Below the pieces are notes generated by a model. It was not told the origin of the DNA. It ran no database searches and worked only from the letters and a program-made list of their open reading frames with translations. A stretch of DNA of 40,141 nucleotides, from positions 1-40,141 of the forward strand of contig CBCPMX010000063.1 in NCBI GenBank assembly GCA_965120355.1, given 5' to 3'. This document shows, piece by piece, positions 31,322 to 40,027 of the stretch (positions are counted from its first letter, which is position 1; every line of letters begins with the position of its first letter). The DNA comes from CBCPMX01 sp965120355 (lineage in GTDB: Bacteria; Bacillota; Clostridia; Oscillospirales; Oscillospiraceae). A program made the translations under genes and the position numbers.

Positions 31322-34153
31322 ATGCAAGACCATATTTATGTCAAAGGCGCGCGGGAAAACAATTTAAAAAATGTGGACGTGGCCATTCCCCGGGATAAGC
31401 TGGTGGTCCTCACCGGCCTGTCCGGATCCGGCAAGTCCTCCCTGGCCTTTGACACCATTTACGCCGAGGGCCAGCGGCGGTACGTGGAGTCGCTGTCCTC
31501 CTATGCCCGGATGTTCCTGGGCCAGATGGACAAGCCCGACGTGGATTCCATCGACGGCCTGTCCCCCGCCATCTCCATCGACCAGAAGACCACCTCCAAA
31601 AATCCCCGCTCTACGGTGGGGACTGTTACGGAGATCTACGACTATCTGCGGCTGCTGTGGGCGCGGGTGGGCGTGCCCCACTGCCCCAAATGCGGCAAAG
31701 AGATCCGGCGGCAGACGGTGGATCAGATTGTGGACAAAATCTGCGAGCTGGAGACGGGGACCCGTTTTCAGATTCTCTCGCCGGTGGTTCATGGGAAAAA
31801 GGGCGAGCATGCCAAGGTCTTTGAGGACGCCAAAAAGAGCGGCTATGTCCGCGTCCGTGTGGACGGCAGCATCTATGACCTCAGCGAGGAGATCAAGCTG
31901 AACAAAAACCAGAAGCACAATATCGAGGTGGTGGTGGACCGCCTGGTTATGCGGGAGGACATTGTCCGCCGTCTGACCGACTCGGTGGAGACCGCCGCCG
32001 CCCTGTCCGGCGGCCTGGTGGTGCTGCATCTGCCCGGCAGCGATACGGAGGAGCTGTTCTCTCAGAATTATGCCTGTGACGAGTGCGGCGTCTCCCTGCC
32101 GGAGCTGAGTCCGCGCCTGTTTTCCTTCAACAATCCCTACGGGGCCTGTCCCACCTGTTCGGGCATTGGCAGCCAGCTGGTGCCGGATGTGGATCTGGTG
32201 ATCCCGGACCGGAACGTGTCCATTCTGGAGGGCGGTATCGCTACCAGCGGTTGGAGCAACGTGAAAAACGACTCTATCAGCCGCATGTACTTCGAGGCGC
32301 TGGGCAAAAAATACGGGTTTCAGCTCAACACGCCCATCAAGGATCTCAGCCCGCAGGCGCTGGACGCCGTCCTCTACGGCACCAGAGGGGAGAAGCTGAA
32401 GCTCTACTATGACCGGGGCAATGGCCGCGGCACCCTGGAGCAGCCCTTTGAGGGGATTATGAACAACATTGCGCGGCGCTACAGTGAGACCCAGTCCGAC
32501 TCCGTGCGCAAGGAGCTGGAGGAGTGCATGGCCTCCCGCCCCTGTCCCGCCTGCGGGGGCCAGCGGCTGATGCCGGTGGTGCTGGCCGTCACTGTCGGGG
32601 GCCTCAACATTGCCGACTTCTGTAAAAAATCCGTGGACGACGCCCTGACATTTATGCAGGGGCTGGAGCTGACCGGCTCGGACGCCATTATCGCCGACCA
32701 GATTTTAAAGGAGATCCTGTCCCGGCTGCATTTTTTGCAGAGCGTGGGCCTGGGCTATCTGACCCTCAGCCGCAGCGCCGGCACGCTGTCCGGCGGCGAA
32801 AGCCAGCGCATCCGGCTGGCCACCCAAATTGGCTCCAGCCTGATGGGCGTGCTGTATATTCTGGATGAGCCGTCCATCGGCCTGCACCAGCGGGACAACG
32901 ACAAGCTGCTGGCCACGCTGAAGGAGCTGCGGGATCTGGGCAACACCCTGATTGTGGTGGAGCACGACGAGGACACCATGCGCGCCGCCGACTATATTGT
33001 AGATGTAGGCCCCGGCGCGGGCATTCACGGCGGGGAAATTGTGGCCGCCGGCCCCCTGGAGGACATCCTGGCCGCGCCCAATTCCGTCACGGGGGCCTAT
33101 CTGTCGGGCCGCCGGAAAATCCCGGTGCCGGCCCAGCGCCGCCCCGGCAGCGGCCATGTGCTGAAGATCTGCGGGGCCCAGGAAAACAATTTGCAGAACA
33201 TCGACGTGTCCATTCCGCTGGGGACCTTCACCTGTGTCACCGGCGTGTCCGGCTCCGGCAAGTCTTCCCTGATCAACGAGATCCTCTATAAAAAGCTGGC
33301 CCACGACCTGAACCGGGCCAAGACCCGTGCCGGCCGCCATGATCACATCGAGGGGATGGAATACCTGGACAAGATCATTGACATTGACCAAAGCCCCATT
33401 GGACGGACGCCCCGGTCCAATCCGGCCACCTATACGGGCCTGTTTACCGATATCCGGGATCTGTTCGCCGCCACTGCCGACGCCAAGGCCCGGGGCTATG
33501 GCCCGGGGCGGTTCAGCTTCAATGTCAAGGGCGGCCGCTGCGAAGCCTGTGCCGGCGACGGATTGGTGAAAATCGAGATGCACTTTTTGCCGGATATCTA
33601 TGTCCCCTGCGAGGTCTGCAAGGGCCAGCGGTACAACCGGGAGACGCTGGAGGTCCAGTATAAGGGCAAAAACATTGCCCAGGTTCTGGAGATGACCGCC
33701 GACGAGGCCCTGGAGTTTTTTGAAAACCTGCCCCGCATTCGCCAGAAGGTGGCGGCGCTGGTGGAAGTGGGCCTGGGGTATATCAAGCTGGGCCAGTCCT
33801 CCACCACCCTGTCCGGCGGCGAAGCCCAGCGGGTGAAGCTGGCCACGGAGCTGTCCAAACGCTCTACCGGCAGCACCATCTATGTGCTGGACGAGCCCAC
33901 CACGGGCCTGCATACGGCCGATGTCCACAAGCTCATCGAGGTGCTCCAGGCGCTGGTGGACCAGGGCAACACCGTGGTGGTCATCGAACACAATCTGGAC
34001 GTGATCAAAACCGCCGACTACATTGTCGATCTGGGGCCGGAGGGCGGCAGCGGCGGCGGCCAGGTGGTCTGCACCGGGACGCCGGAGGAGGTGGCCGCCT
34101 GCCCGGCCAGCTTCACGGGACAATATCTCCGGAAAATGCTGGGGCTTGATTGA
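31322..34153 (+). CDS. uvrA: Excinuclease ABC subunit A
   Basis: The damage-sensing ATPase of nucleotide excision repair, working as a dimer with UvrB. The 943-residue protein has two ABC ATPase modules: Walker A TGLSGSGKSS (31-40) and GVSGSGKSSL (about 643), signatures LSGGESQRIRLA and LSGGEAQRVKLA, and zinc modules CDECG...CPTC and CEAC...CEVC, each with a 19-residue spacing. Length is normal. The ATG at 31322 follows GAGG in the end of the transposase remnant. No promoter is evident immediately upstream, so it may depend on readthrough from the uvrB group or on a promoter inside the remnant. Confidence 0.98.
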   Translation: MQDHIYVKGARENNLKNVDVAIPRDKLVVLTGLSGSGKSSLAFDTIYAEGQRRYVESLSSYARMFLGQMDKPDVDSIDGLSPAISIDQKTTSKNPRSTVGTVTEIYDYLRLLWARVGVPHCPKCGKEIRRQTVDQIVDKICELETGTRFQILSPVVHGKKGEHAKVFEDAKKSGYVRVRVDGSIYDLSEEIKLNKNQKHNIEVVVDRLVMREDIVRRLTDSVETAAALSGGLVVLHLPGSDTEELFSQNYACDECGVSLPELSPRLFSFNNPYGACPTCSGIGSQLVPDVDLVIPDRNVSILEGGIATSGWSNVKNDSISRMYFEALGKKYGFQLNTPIKDLSPQALDAVLYGTRGEKLKLYYDRGNGRGTLEQPFEGIMNNIARRYSETQSDSVRKELEECMASRPCPACGGQRLMPVVLAVTVGGLNIADFCKKSVDDALTFMQGLELTGSDAIIADQILKEILSRLHFLQSVGLGYLTLSRSAGTLSGGESQRIRLATQIGSSLMGVLYILDEPSIGLHQRDNDKLLATLKELRDLGNTLIVVEHDEDTMRAADYIVDVGPGAGIHGGEIVAAGPLEDILAAPNSVTGAYLSGRRKIPVPAQRRPGSGHVLKICGAQENNLQNIDVSIPLGTFTCVTGVSGSGKSSLINEILYKKLAHDLNRAKTRAGRHDHIEGMEYLDKIIDIDQSPIGRTPRSNPATYTGLFTDIRDLFAATADAKARGYGPGRFSFNVKGGRCEACAGDGLVKIEMHFLPDIYVPCEVCKGQRYNRETLEVQYKGKNIAQVLEMTADEALEFFENLPRIRQKVAALVEVGLGYIKLGQSSTTLSGGEAQRVKLATELSKRSTGSTIYVLDEPTTGLHTADVHKLIEVLQALVDQGNTVVVIEHNLDVIKTADYIVDLGPEGGSGGGQVVCTGTPEEVAACPASFTGQYLRKMLGLD

Positions 34154-34199
34154 CGGTGCGGAAGCGGGACTTGGGATTGTCTTCCTCGACGGCTTCCTC

Positions 34200-34228
34200 T
34201 TGATTTTCCCATGGCGGCCTGCTATACT
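34200..34228 (+). promoter_or_regulatory. Rubredoxin promoter
   Basis: TTGATT (34200-34205), a 17-nt spacer ending TGC and TATACT (34223-34228). It gives an unusually long leader of about 190 nt, with a possible GGCGGGG/CCCC-type hairpin near 34270-34295. Confidence 0.75.
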
Positions 34229-34424
34229 CAGGATATCTCAGGAACCTCTGAAACAATCGTCTGCGGCCGGATGGCGGGGCTTTTCCCCCGTCCGTGCAGG
34301 TTGAAAAACAGGAAATACACCAAGTATTCCGCTGTTTTCCAAACTTTCGGCTGATGAAAAATCCCTTGCCAACGGCGCTTGCCGATTGAATCAGAGCTTC
34401 CCTTACACAAAGGAAGTGGTTTTG

Positions 34425-34583
34425 ATGAAATACGTCTGCGTTTGCGGCTATGTCTATGACCCTGAAGTGGGCGACCCCGACAGCGGCATTGCCCCCGGCA
34501 CAGCCTTTGAAGACATTCCCGACGATTGGGTCTGCCCCTGGTGTGGCCTGGGCAAGGACGCCTTTCACGAGGAAGAGGCATAA
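34425..34583 (+). CDS. Rubredoxin with a C-x-C first knuckle
   Basis: A 52-residue one-iron electron carrier of the cytosol, used in anaerobes for oxygen and peroxide detoxification. Most of the chain is standard (YDPEVGDPDSGIAPGTAFEDIPDDWVCPWCGLGKDAF). The second metal knuckle is normal, C37-x-x-C40. The first reads M-K-Y-V-C-V-C-G-Y: Cys5-x-Cys7 instead of the usual C-x-x-C-G-Y, one residue short. The DNA is unambiguous here (TGC GTT TGC GGC). The start follows AAAGGAAGTGG. Monocistronic, with its own promoter and terminator. Confidence 0.93.
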   Translation: MKYVCVCGYVYDPEVGDPDSGIAPGTAFEDIPDDWVCPWCGLGKDAFHEEEA

Positions 34584-34596
34584 CACAGAAGCAGAA

Positions 34597-34629
34597 AAAC
34601 AGCCGCGGAACCTGGTTCCGCGGCTGTTT
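34597..34629. terminator. Terminator between rubredoxin and metG
   Basis: A 16-bp inverted repeat, 34597-34612 with 34614-34629, in practice a 14-15-bp stem with a tiny loop. TTTGTT follows on the plus strand and GTTTTTC on the minus strand, so it can serve both convergent genes. Confidence 0.8.
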
Positions 34630-34735
34630 GTTCATTTCTCAAAGCGAAAAACCGGCTGCCTGTCCGCTTCGCAGGACGGCTGGGAAAAGCCTGGTTTCTC
34701 AATATGGGGGTTGTGCTGCAATGGGGGCGTGCGGT

Positions 34736-36706
34736 TCAGCAGAGTTTTGCGCCGGCGGGAATGGCGTCGTCCAGCATCAGCAGGTGCAGCTTTTCCTCGC
34801 CCTTTTCCGTGTGGACGGCGGAAATCAGCATGCCGTTGGACTCCAGGCCCATCATTTTGCGGGGCGGCAGGTTGACGATGGCCACCAGGGTTTTGCCAAC
34901 CAGGTCCTCCGGCTTGTAGTACATGGCGATGCCGGAGAGGATCTGCCGGTCGGCGCCGGAGCCGTCGTCCAGGGTGAATTTCAGCAGCTTATTGGACTTT
35001 TTCACCGGCTGGCAGTCCTTGACCTTGACTGCACGGAAGTCGGATTTGCAGAAGGTGTCGAAGTCCACCTTGTCTTCCAGGAAGGGCTCCACCTCCATGT
35101 CGGGCAGCGCGTCCTTTTTGGCGGCTTCTGCGGCGGCCTCCAATTCTTCCAGGGCTTTGTCCATGTCAATGCGGGGGAACAGGCTCTCGCCGCGGTGTAC
35201 GGTGACGGTCTTGGGCAGGGCGGCCCACTGGGCGGCGCTGTCCCAGGTCTGCACCGCTTTGTCCGCGCCGGTTTGGACGAACAGCTTCTCCATGCTCTCC
35301 GGCATGAACGGCGTCAGCAGGATGCCGCAGATGCGGGTGGCTTCCAGCAGGTTGTAGAGGACACGGGCCAGCCGTTGGCCGTTGGCCGCCAGATCCTTGG
35401 CCAACGCCCAGGGGGCGTTCTCGTCGATATACTTGTTGGCCCGCTGGATGACCTTGAAGACCTCGGCCAGGGCAGTGTGGGGCGCGAAACTCTCTATGGC
35501 GGCTTCGTACTTCTCCCGCAGGCCGGAGGCCATGGAAAGCAGCTCCGCGTCCATGCTCTCGTCGGCCTGCTGCGCTTCGGGCAGCGTGCCGCCGAAATAC
35601 TTGTCCACCATGGCGGTGGTGCGGCTGACCAGATTGCCCAAGTCGTTGGCCAGGTCGGTGTTGATGGTCTGGATCAGCAGCTCGTTGGAGAAGTTGCCGT
35701 CGGAGCCGAAGGGGAAGGTGCGCAGCAGGAAGAAGCGCAGCGCGTCGGTGCCGAACATTTCCGCCAGAATATAGGGATCCACCACATTGCCCTTGGATTT
35801 GGACATCTTGCCGCCGTCCAGCAGCAGCCAACCGTGGCCGAAGCACTTCTTTGGCAGGGGCATGCCCATGCTCATGAGCATGGCGGGCCAGATAATGGAG
35901 TGGAAGCGGACAATCTCCTTGCCCACCACATGGACATCGGCGGGCCAGAACTTGTCGTAGTCATCGTATTGGCCGTTCATAAAACCCAGGGCCGTGGTGT
36001 AGTTGAACAGGGCGTCCACCCACACATAGACCACGTGGCCGGGGTCGAAGTCCACCGGCACACCCCAGGTGAAGCTGGTGCGGGAGACGCACAGATCCTC
36101 CAGGCCGGGCTTGATAAAATTGTTGACCATCTCGTGGACGCGGGACCGGGGCTGGAGATAGTCGGTGTTTTCCAGCAGGTCCTGCACCCGATCAGCGTAT
36201 TTGCTGAGCCGGAAGAAATAGGCTTCCTCCTCCGCGTCCTGGACCTCGCGGCCGCAGTCGGGGCATTTGCCGTCCACCAGCTGGCTCTCGGTCCAGAAGC
36301 TCTCGCAGGGCTTGCAGTATTTGCCCACGTATTTGCCCTTGTAGATGTCGCCGTTTTCGTACATCTTTTTAAAGATCTTCTGCACGGCGGCCATGTGATA
36401 CTCGTCGGTGGTGCGGATGAAGCGGTCGTTGGAAATGTTCATCAGCTTCCACAGGTCCAGCACACCCTTGGGTCCGGTGACGATGCGGTCCACAAACGCC
36501 TGGGGAGAGACGCCGGCCTCTTTGGCCTTGTCCTCAATTTTCTGACCGTGCTCGTCGGTGCCGGTGAGGAACATGACATCATACCCCTGCATTCGCTTGT
36601 ACCGGGCCAACGCGTCCGTGGCCACGGTGCAGTAGGTATGGCCGATGTGCAGCTTGTCCGAGGGATAGTAAATAGGGGTTGTGATGTAGTACGTTCCTTT
36701 GCTCAT
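34736..36706 (-). CDS. metG: Methionyl-tRNA synthetase
   Basis: Charges tRNA-Met. The 656-residue protein starts MSKGTYYITTPIYYPSDKLHIGHTY with the HIGH signature, carries a four-Cys zinc knuckle (CKPCESFWTESQLVDGKCPDC, about 127-147), DFDPGHVVYVWVDAL, and KMSKSKGNVVDP (about 295). The C-terminal ~105 residues (FCKSDFRAVKVKDC to the end) are the EMAPII/Trbp111-like tRNA-binding domain that also dimerises the enzyme. GGAGGAA upstream sets the ATG at 36704-36706; the open frame beyond it is not coding. No T-box leader was seen. Confidence 0.98.
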   Translation of the reverse strand: MSKGTYYITTPIYYPSDKLHIGHTYCTVATDALARYKRMQGYDVMFLTGTDEHGQKIEDKAKEAGVSPQAFVDRIVTGPKGVLDLWKLMNISNDRFIRTTDEYHMAAVQKIFKKMYENGDIYKGKYVGKYCKPCESFWTESQLVDGKCPDCGREVQDAEEEAYFFRLSKYADRVQDLLENTDYLQPRSRVHEMVNNFIKPGLEDLCVSRTSFTWGVPVDFDPGHVVYVWVDALFNYTTALGFMNGQYDDYDKFWPADVHVVGKEIVRFHSIIWPAMLMSMGMPLPKKCFGHGWLLLDGGKMSKSKGNVVDPYILAEMFGTDALRFFLLRTFPFGSDGNFSNELLIQTINTDLANDLGNLVSRTTAMVDKYFGGTLPEAQQADESMDAELLSMASGLREKYEAAIESFAPHTALAEVFKVIQRANKYIDENAPWALAKDLAANGQRLARVLYNLLEATRICGILLTPFMPESMEKLFVQTGADKAVQTWDSAAQWAALPKTVTVHRGESLFPRIDMDKALEELEAAAEAAKKDALPDMEVEPFLEDKVDFDTFCKSDFRAVKVKDCQPVKKSNKLLKFTLDDGSGADRQILSGIAMYYKPEDLVGKTLVAIVNLPPRKMMGLESNGMLISAVHTEKGEEKLHLLMLDDAIPAGAKLC

Positions 36707-36757
36707 GTTGGTTCCTCCAATGTGCCCGCCGCAAAAGCGGCGAAAAATGTAATGTTT

Positions 36758-36786
36758 ATTATAACAGCATTTTTTGCCTGTGACAA
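36758..36786 (-). promoter_or_regulatory. metG promoter
   Basis: On the minus strand TTGTCA (36781-36786), a 17-nt spacer and perfect TATAAT (36758-36763), about 50 nt before the start. Confidence 0.85.
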
Positions 36787-36810
36787 GGGGCAAACCGGGC
36801 GAAAGTGCAG

Positions 36811-36839
36811 GCATTCCGGATTTCCCGGGCCCCATTGTA
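36811..36839 (+). promoter_or_regulatory. Candidate forespore (sigma-G-like) promoter of the ger cluster
   Basis: GCATT (36811-36815), 17 nt, then CATTGTA (36833-36839) resembles the sigma-G/sigma-F pattern (gHATR, CATWHTA) with one mismatch in each box. No sigma-A promoter is evident before gerA, as expected for germination genes. Confidence 0.4.
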
Positions 36840-36889
36840 TAGGATGCCGCCAAGTTGGGCACCCTATCCATCAAGTGAGGTGATACCAC

Positions 36890-37759
36890 ATGGACAAGGA
36901 GCTGGAGGCGTCCCAGCCGCATCCGCGGCCGGATCCCATGTACGCTGGCCCGCTGACGGATCAGGCGCTGCGCGCCATCTTCGGCGAGACTGCTGACCTG
37001 GAGGTGCGCACGCTGCTGGTGGGCGACGGCGTCACGGCGTATCTCTATTTTGTTGACGGCCTGGTGCTGGGCAGTCAGATTTCGGAATATGTGATACGGC
37101 CTTTGGTACAAAATCTGCGGGGCAGCGACCAGGAAGCGCTGGTGCAGCAGATCCTGGAAGGGCGGGCCTACAACGCTGTGGTCACTGAGACGGCGGATTT
37201 GGAGGATGCGGCGCGGAAGCTGGTCAACGGATTTTGCGTGGTGCTGTTTCCTGACATGCAAAAAGCGGTGGCCTTTGAGACCAAGACCGCGGAGAAGCGC
37301 TCCATTTCCACGCCGGAGGTGGAGACCACTGTCAAAGGAGCCAAGGACGCCTTTACGGAGTCCAACCGCACCAACACCAGCCTGATCCGGCGGCATCTGC
37401 GTTCACCGGATGTGCGGTTTTATGAGACGGTGGTGGGCCGGCGCAGTCTGACCAACGTGTCTGTAGCCTATGTGGAAGGCATCACCAATCCCGATTTGGT
37501 GAACTTTATAAAGCAGCGGCTGGATGACATTGATATTGACGGCCTGCTGTCTCCCGCGGCGGCGGAGGAGTGCCTGCTGGGCTGCCGGGCCACGCCGTTT
37601 CCGGTGCTGCTGTACACGGAGCGGGCGGACAAGTTCAGCGAGGCCCTGCTGGAAGGGCGGGTGGGCCTGCTGGTGGACGGCCTGCCTCTGGGATATCTGC
37701 TGCCCACCACCCTTTCCCGGCTCATGGCTTCGCCGGAAGACCGGGGATGGACACGGTGA
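36890..37759 (+). CDS. Spore germination GerA-family protein, N-terminal part (split)
   Basis: A 289-residue frame matching the soluble N-terminal domain of GerA/GerKA receptor subunits: VRTLLVGDGVTAYLYFVDGLV, RSISTPEVETTVKGAKDAFTESNRTNTSLIRRHLRSPDVRF and GRRSLTNVSVAYVEGITNPDLV. Intact subunits run to about 480-530 residues with a membrane C-terminus; here the frame stops at 37757-37759, just after LPTTLSRLMASPEDR, where the family normally continues into the first membrane helix. The rest is found in another frame (next entry). The break lies at a GGGG run (37743-37746). GTGAGGTG at 36875-36882 supports the start. The inner-membrane receptor would sense nutrients in the dormant spore. Confidence 0.8.
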   Translation: MDKELEASQPHPRPDPMYAGPLTDQALRAIFGETADLEVRTLLVGDGVTAYLYFVDGLVLGSQISEYVIRPLVQNLRGSDQEALVQQILEGRAYNAVVTETADLEDAARKLVNGFCVVLFPDMQKAVAFETKTAEKRSISTPEVETTVKGAKDAFTESNRTNTSLIRRHLRSPDVRFYETVVGRRSLTNVSVAYVEGITNPDLVNFIKQRLDDIDIDGLLSPAAAEECLLGCRATPFPVLLYTERADKFSEALLEGRVGLLVDGLPLGYLLPTTLSRLMASPEDRGWTR

Positions 37760-38373
37760 CCGCCAGCTGTTTGCGGGTCTTGCGGTATGGGGCGCTGCTG
37801 GTCAGCCTGCTGCTGCCGGGGCTGTATGTGGCCGCTGCCGGGTTTCAACAGGAGATGATTCCCAATCAGCTGCTGCGGGCCATCATTGAGAGCAAGGAAA
37901 ACGTGCCGTTCCCCACGGTGTTTGAGGTGCTGGGCCTGCTCATCGCCTTTGAACTGCTGCAGGAAGCGGGCCTGCATCTGCCGCAGTCCATCGGGCAGAG
38001 CGTCTCCATCATCGGCGGCCTGGTGGTGGGGACGGCGGCCGTGGAGGCCAATCTCATTTCACCGGCGGCGCTGATTGTGGTATCTGCGGCGGGTATCTGC
38101 GGCTTTACCCTCCCGTCTCGGGATCTGGGAGATGCGGTGCGGGTCTGGCGGTTTGGCCTGACGGTCTGCGCGGCGGCGGCAGGGCTGTTCGGCGTTACGG
38201 CGGGGAGCATTGCGCTGCTGATTCAACTGGCATCGATTCGGGTATGCGAGGTGTCGTATCTGGCGCCCTTTGATACGGCGCGGCTCAACGGGCGGCTGGT
38301 GCGGCGGCCCTTGGAGCGGGAAACACTGCGGACTGCCGCGCTGCGCCCGCAGAACCGCCGCCGGCAGAGGTGA
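37747..38373 (+). CDS. Spore germination GerA-family protein, C-terminal membrane part (split)
   Basis: A 208-residue frame from the ATG at 37747, overlapping the upstream fragment by 13 nt. It carries the GerA membrane region: LRVLRYGALLVSLLLPGLYVAAAGFQQEMIPNQLLRAII, FEVLGLLIAFELLQEAGLHLPQSIGQSVSIIGGLVVGTAAVEANLISPAALIVVSAAGICGFTLPS, and a basic tail. Together the two frames make one normal-length GerA of about 495 residues, one base short in register. No strong ribosome binding site precedes 37747. Sequencing error, true mutation, frameshifting or a real two-subunit arrangement cannot be told apart from sequence. Confidence 0.75.
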   Translation: MDTVTASCLRVLRYGALLVSLLLPGLYVAAAGFQQEMIPNQLLRAIIESKENVPFPTVFEVLGLLIAFELLQEAGLHLPQSIGQSVSIIGGLVVGTAAVEANLISPAALIVVSAAGICGFTLPSRDLGDAVRVWRFGLTVCAAAAGLFGVTAGSIALLIQLASIRVCEVSYLAPFDTARLNGRLVRRPLERETLRTAALRPQNRRRQR

Positions 38374-38891
38374 TGCGGATGCGGGGTGCGAAACAGATTG
38401 CCCTGGTTGTGGTACTGGTGGCGCTGGCTGCCCTGACCGGCTTCTGGCCGTTTGAAAATGTGGATGCGGCAGAGGTGGTGCCGGTGGAGACGCTGGTGAT
38501 CGCCCGGGACGGGGAGACAATACAATTATATGCGGACGACGGCCTCACTGCGCAGGGGACGACCCTGGCACAGGCGCTGGAGCAGATGGCAGCGGCTGCG
38601 CCGGGAACCGTGTTCTTTGGCACAGTGCAGCGGGTCATCCTGACGCAGAATGCCATGGATTTGACCAAGGAGCTGTTTCTGCGGACAGAGTTCCGGCCCT
38701 CGGTGTGGGTGTATGCTGCAGCGGGGCAGGCGGAGGAGGCGGACGCTGCGGTGTTAGCGGCCTATGAGGCGCGGCAAAAAGACGGCGCAACCCTGTGCCG
38801 CGTCATTGGCGCCGCCCTCGGCGGCCCAACGGTGCAGGTGGCCAAAGTGGAAATTCGAGATGGGAGTTGGCAGCGAAGCAATGTCGGATAA
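38373..38891 (+). CDS. Short Ger(x)C-like protein, N-terminal domain only
   Basis: A 172-residue protein starting at the ATG that overlaps the gerA stop (GTGATG; a GTG start at 38370 is also possible). A hydrophobic N-terminal segment (about 6-25) lacks a lipobox Cys. Residues about 35-125 resemble the first domain of Ger(x)C germination proteins: TLVIARDGETIQLY, GTTLAQALEQMAAAAPGTVFFGTVQRVILTQNAM, LFLRTEFRPSVWVYAA. The usual ~200-residue C-terminal domain is absent, and no continuation in another frame is visible before gerB. It is assigned partly from its place between the A and B genes. Confidence 0.55.
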   Translation: MRMRGAKQIALVVVLVALAALTGFWPFENVDAAEVVPVETLVIARDGETIQLYADDGLTAQGTTLAQALEQMAAAAPGTVFFGTVQRVILTQNAMDLTKELFLRTEFRPSVWVYAAAGQAEEADAAVLAAYEARQKDGATLCRVIGAALGGPTVQVAKVEIRDGSWQRSNVG

Positions 38892-39882
38892 ATATACGGA
38901 CCGGCAGCTGGCGGCCAGCGCTGCCGCAGGCATGACGGCCCTGGGCGCGTGGCGGCTGGCCGGACTGCCCTGGCTGGCGGTGTGGCTGGGCCTGGCCATT
39001 GCGGCGGGGATCTTGCTGATCATCTGGAGCGCAACACGAGGGGCGGACAGTGCGGCGGCGCAGATTAAGGCGGCCTTTGGGCTGTGGCCGGCGCGGATAC
39101 TGCTGGTGCTGGAAAGCCTCTGGCTGGCAGTGGTGCTGGGATGGCTGGCGGCGCGGAGCGCCGAAGCGTTTCCAGGGCAGAACATGTTCCCAACGGTGGG
39201 GATCATTCTCTTGCTGTTGGTGTACAGCGCGGTCCGGCATGCAGGCGGCGTCATGGCCAGATGCGGCGCGGTGTGCTTTTTGGTGCTGGCGCTGCTGTAT
39301 ACAGGCGTATTGGCGTTTGCCGTGCCGGACCTGCACTGGACATGGCTGGCGCCGGTGAAAGCCGATGGGGGCAGCGTCGCAAAAACGGCGGCATTTTGCC
39401 TTCTGCCCGCCGCCGGGCTGCTGGTGGGGCCGGAGGGGGATTCCCGCGTCCGGGGAGCGGTGCTCTGGGGGCTGGCGTTTTTGGCCGCCATCCCGGTGCT
39501 GGTGACGGCCAGCCTGGGCGGGACTTTGACGGCGGTGCTGGAACAGCCATTCTATATCATGGTACAGAATATCTCTATTTTGGGCGTCATGGAGCGGTTT
39601 GAGGGCGTCATCTGTGCGGCGGAACAGGTGGGCGCCTTTTGCCTCATGGGGCTGCTGACGGCAGCCGGCAGCAAGGGGATGGCCAGCGTCTGGGAGAGCC
39701 GTTGGGAAAAGTGGTACGGCGCCGGGCTGCTGGTGCTGGCTGTGCCGGCCATGTGGCTCCCGGAAGCAGTGGGAGAACAAATCCTTTTGACAGGCAGCGC
39801 CATATTTTGCGGTCTGCTGCCGCTGTTCACACTATCTGTAGTAAAACTGAAAAAGATGCGAAAAAACGAAAAAAAGTGTTGA
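38881..39882 (+). CDS. GerAB/GerKB-type spore germination permease-like subunit
   Basis: A 333-residue membrane protein with about ten helices of the endospore germination permease family (APC superfamily), the B subunit of Ger receptors. The N-terminus MSDKYTDRQLAASAAAGM is typical (K-x-T-x-R-Q-L). Later helices include AFPGQNMFPTVGIILLLLVYSAVRHAGGVMARCG and TAVLEQPFYIMVQNISILGVMERFEGVICAAEQVG; the ERFE...W/E region is a family hallmark. The start at 38881 overlaps the previous stop by 11 nt; its ribosome binding site is poor, and an ATG at 38863 is an alternative. The stop codon lies inside the -35 box of the next promoter. Confidence 0.8.
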   Translation: MSDKYTDRQLAASAAAGMTALGAWRLAGLPWLAVWLGLAIAAGILLIIWSATRGADSAAAQIKAAFGLWPARILLVLESLWLAVVLGWLAARSAEAFPGQNMFPTVGIILLLLVYSAVRHAGGVMARCGAVCFLVLALLYTGVLAFAVPDLHWTWLAPVKADGGSVAKTAAFCLLPAAGLLVGPEGDSRVRGAVLWGLAFLAAIPVLVTASLGGTLTAVLEQPFYIMVQNISILGVMERFEGVICAAEQVGAFCLMGLLTAAGSKGMASVWESRWEKWYGAGLLVLAVPAMWLPEAVGEQILLTGSAIFCGLLPLFTLSVVKLKKMRKNEKKC

Positions 39883-39907
39883 CAAAGGAGGCAGGCAGTG
39901 CTAATAT
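39879..39907 (+). promoter_or_regulatory. rRNA-type promoter P1
   Basis: A consensus TTGACA (39879-39884), a 17-nt spacer and TAATAT (39902-39907). The -35 box contains the TGA stop of the germination permease gene. Confidence 0.8.
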
Positions 39908-39992
39908 ATACGAGCGCTTTGCGAGAGCCCCTGAAAACGGTCGGTTCGGCGTCAAAAACACGAAAAAACATTGAAAAATGTGAAAAAAGTGC

Positions 39993-40021
39993 TTGACAAA
40001 CGCAAAGCTGCCTGATATAAT
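39993..40021 (+). promoter_or_regulatory. rRNA-type promoter P2
   Basis: A perfect TTGACA (39993-39998), a 17-nt spacer and perfect TATAAT (40016-40021). Tandem near-consensus promoters 114 nt apart, with AT-rich sequence upstream, are typical of rRNA operons. Confidence 0.85.
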
Positions 40022-40027
40022 AATCGG

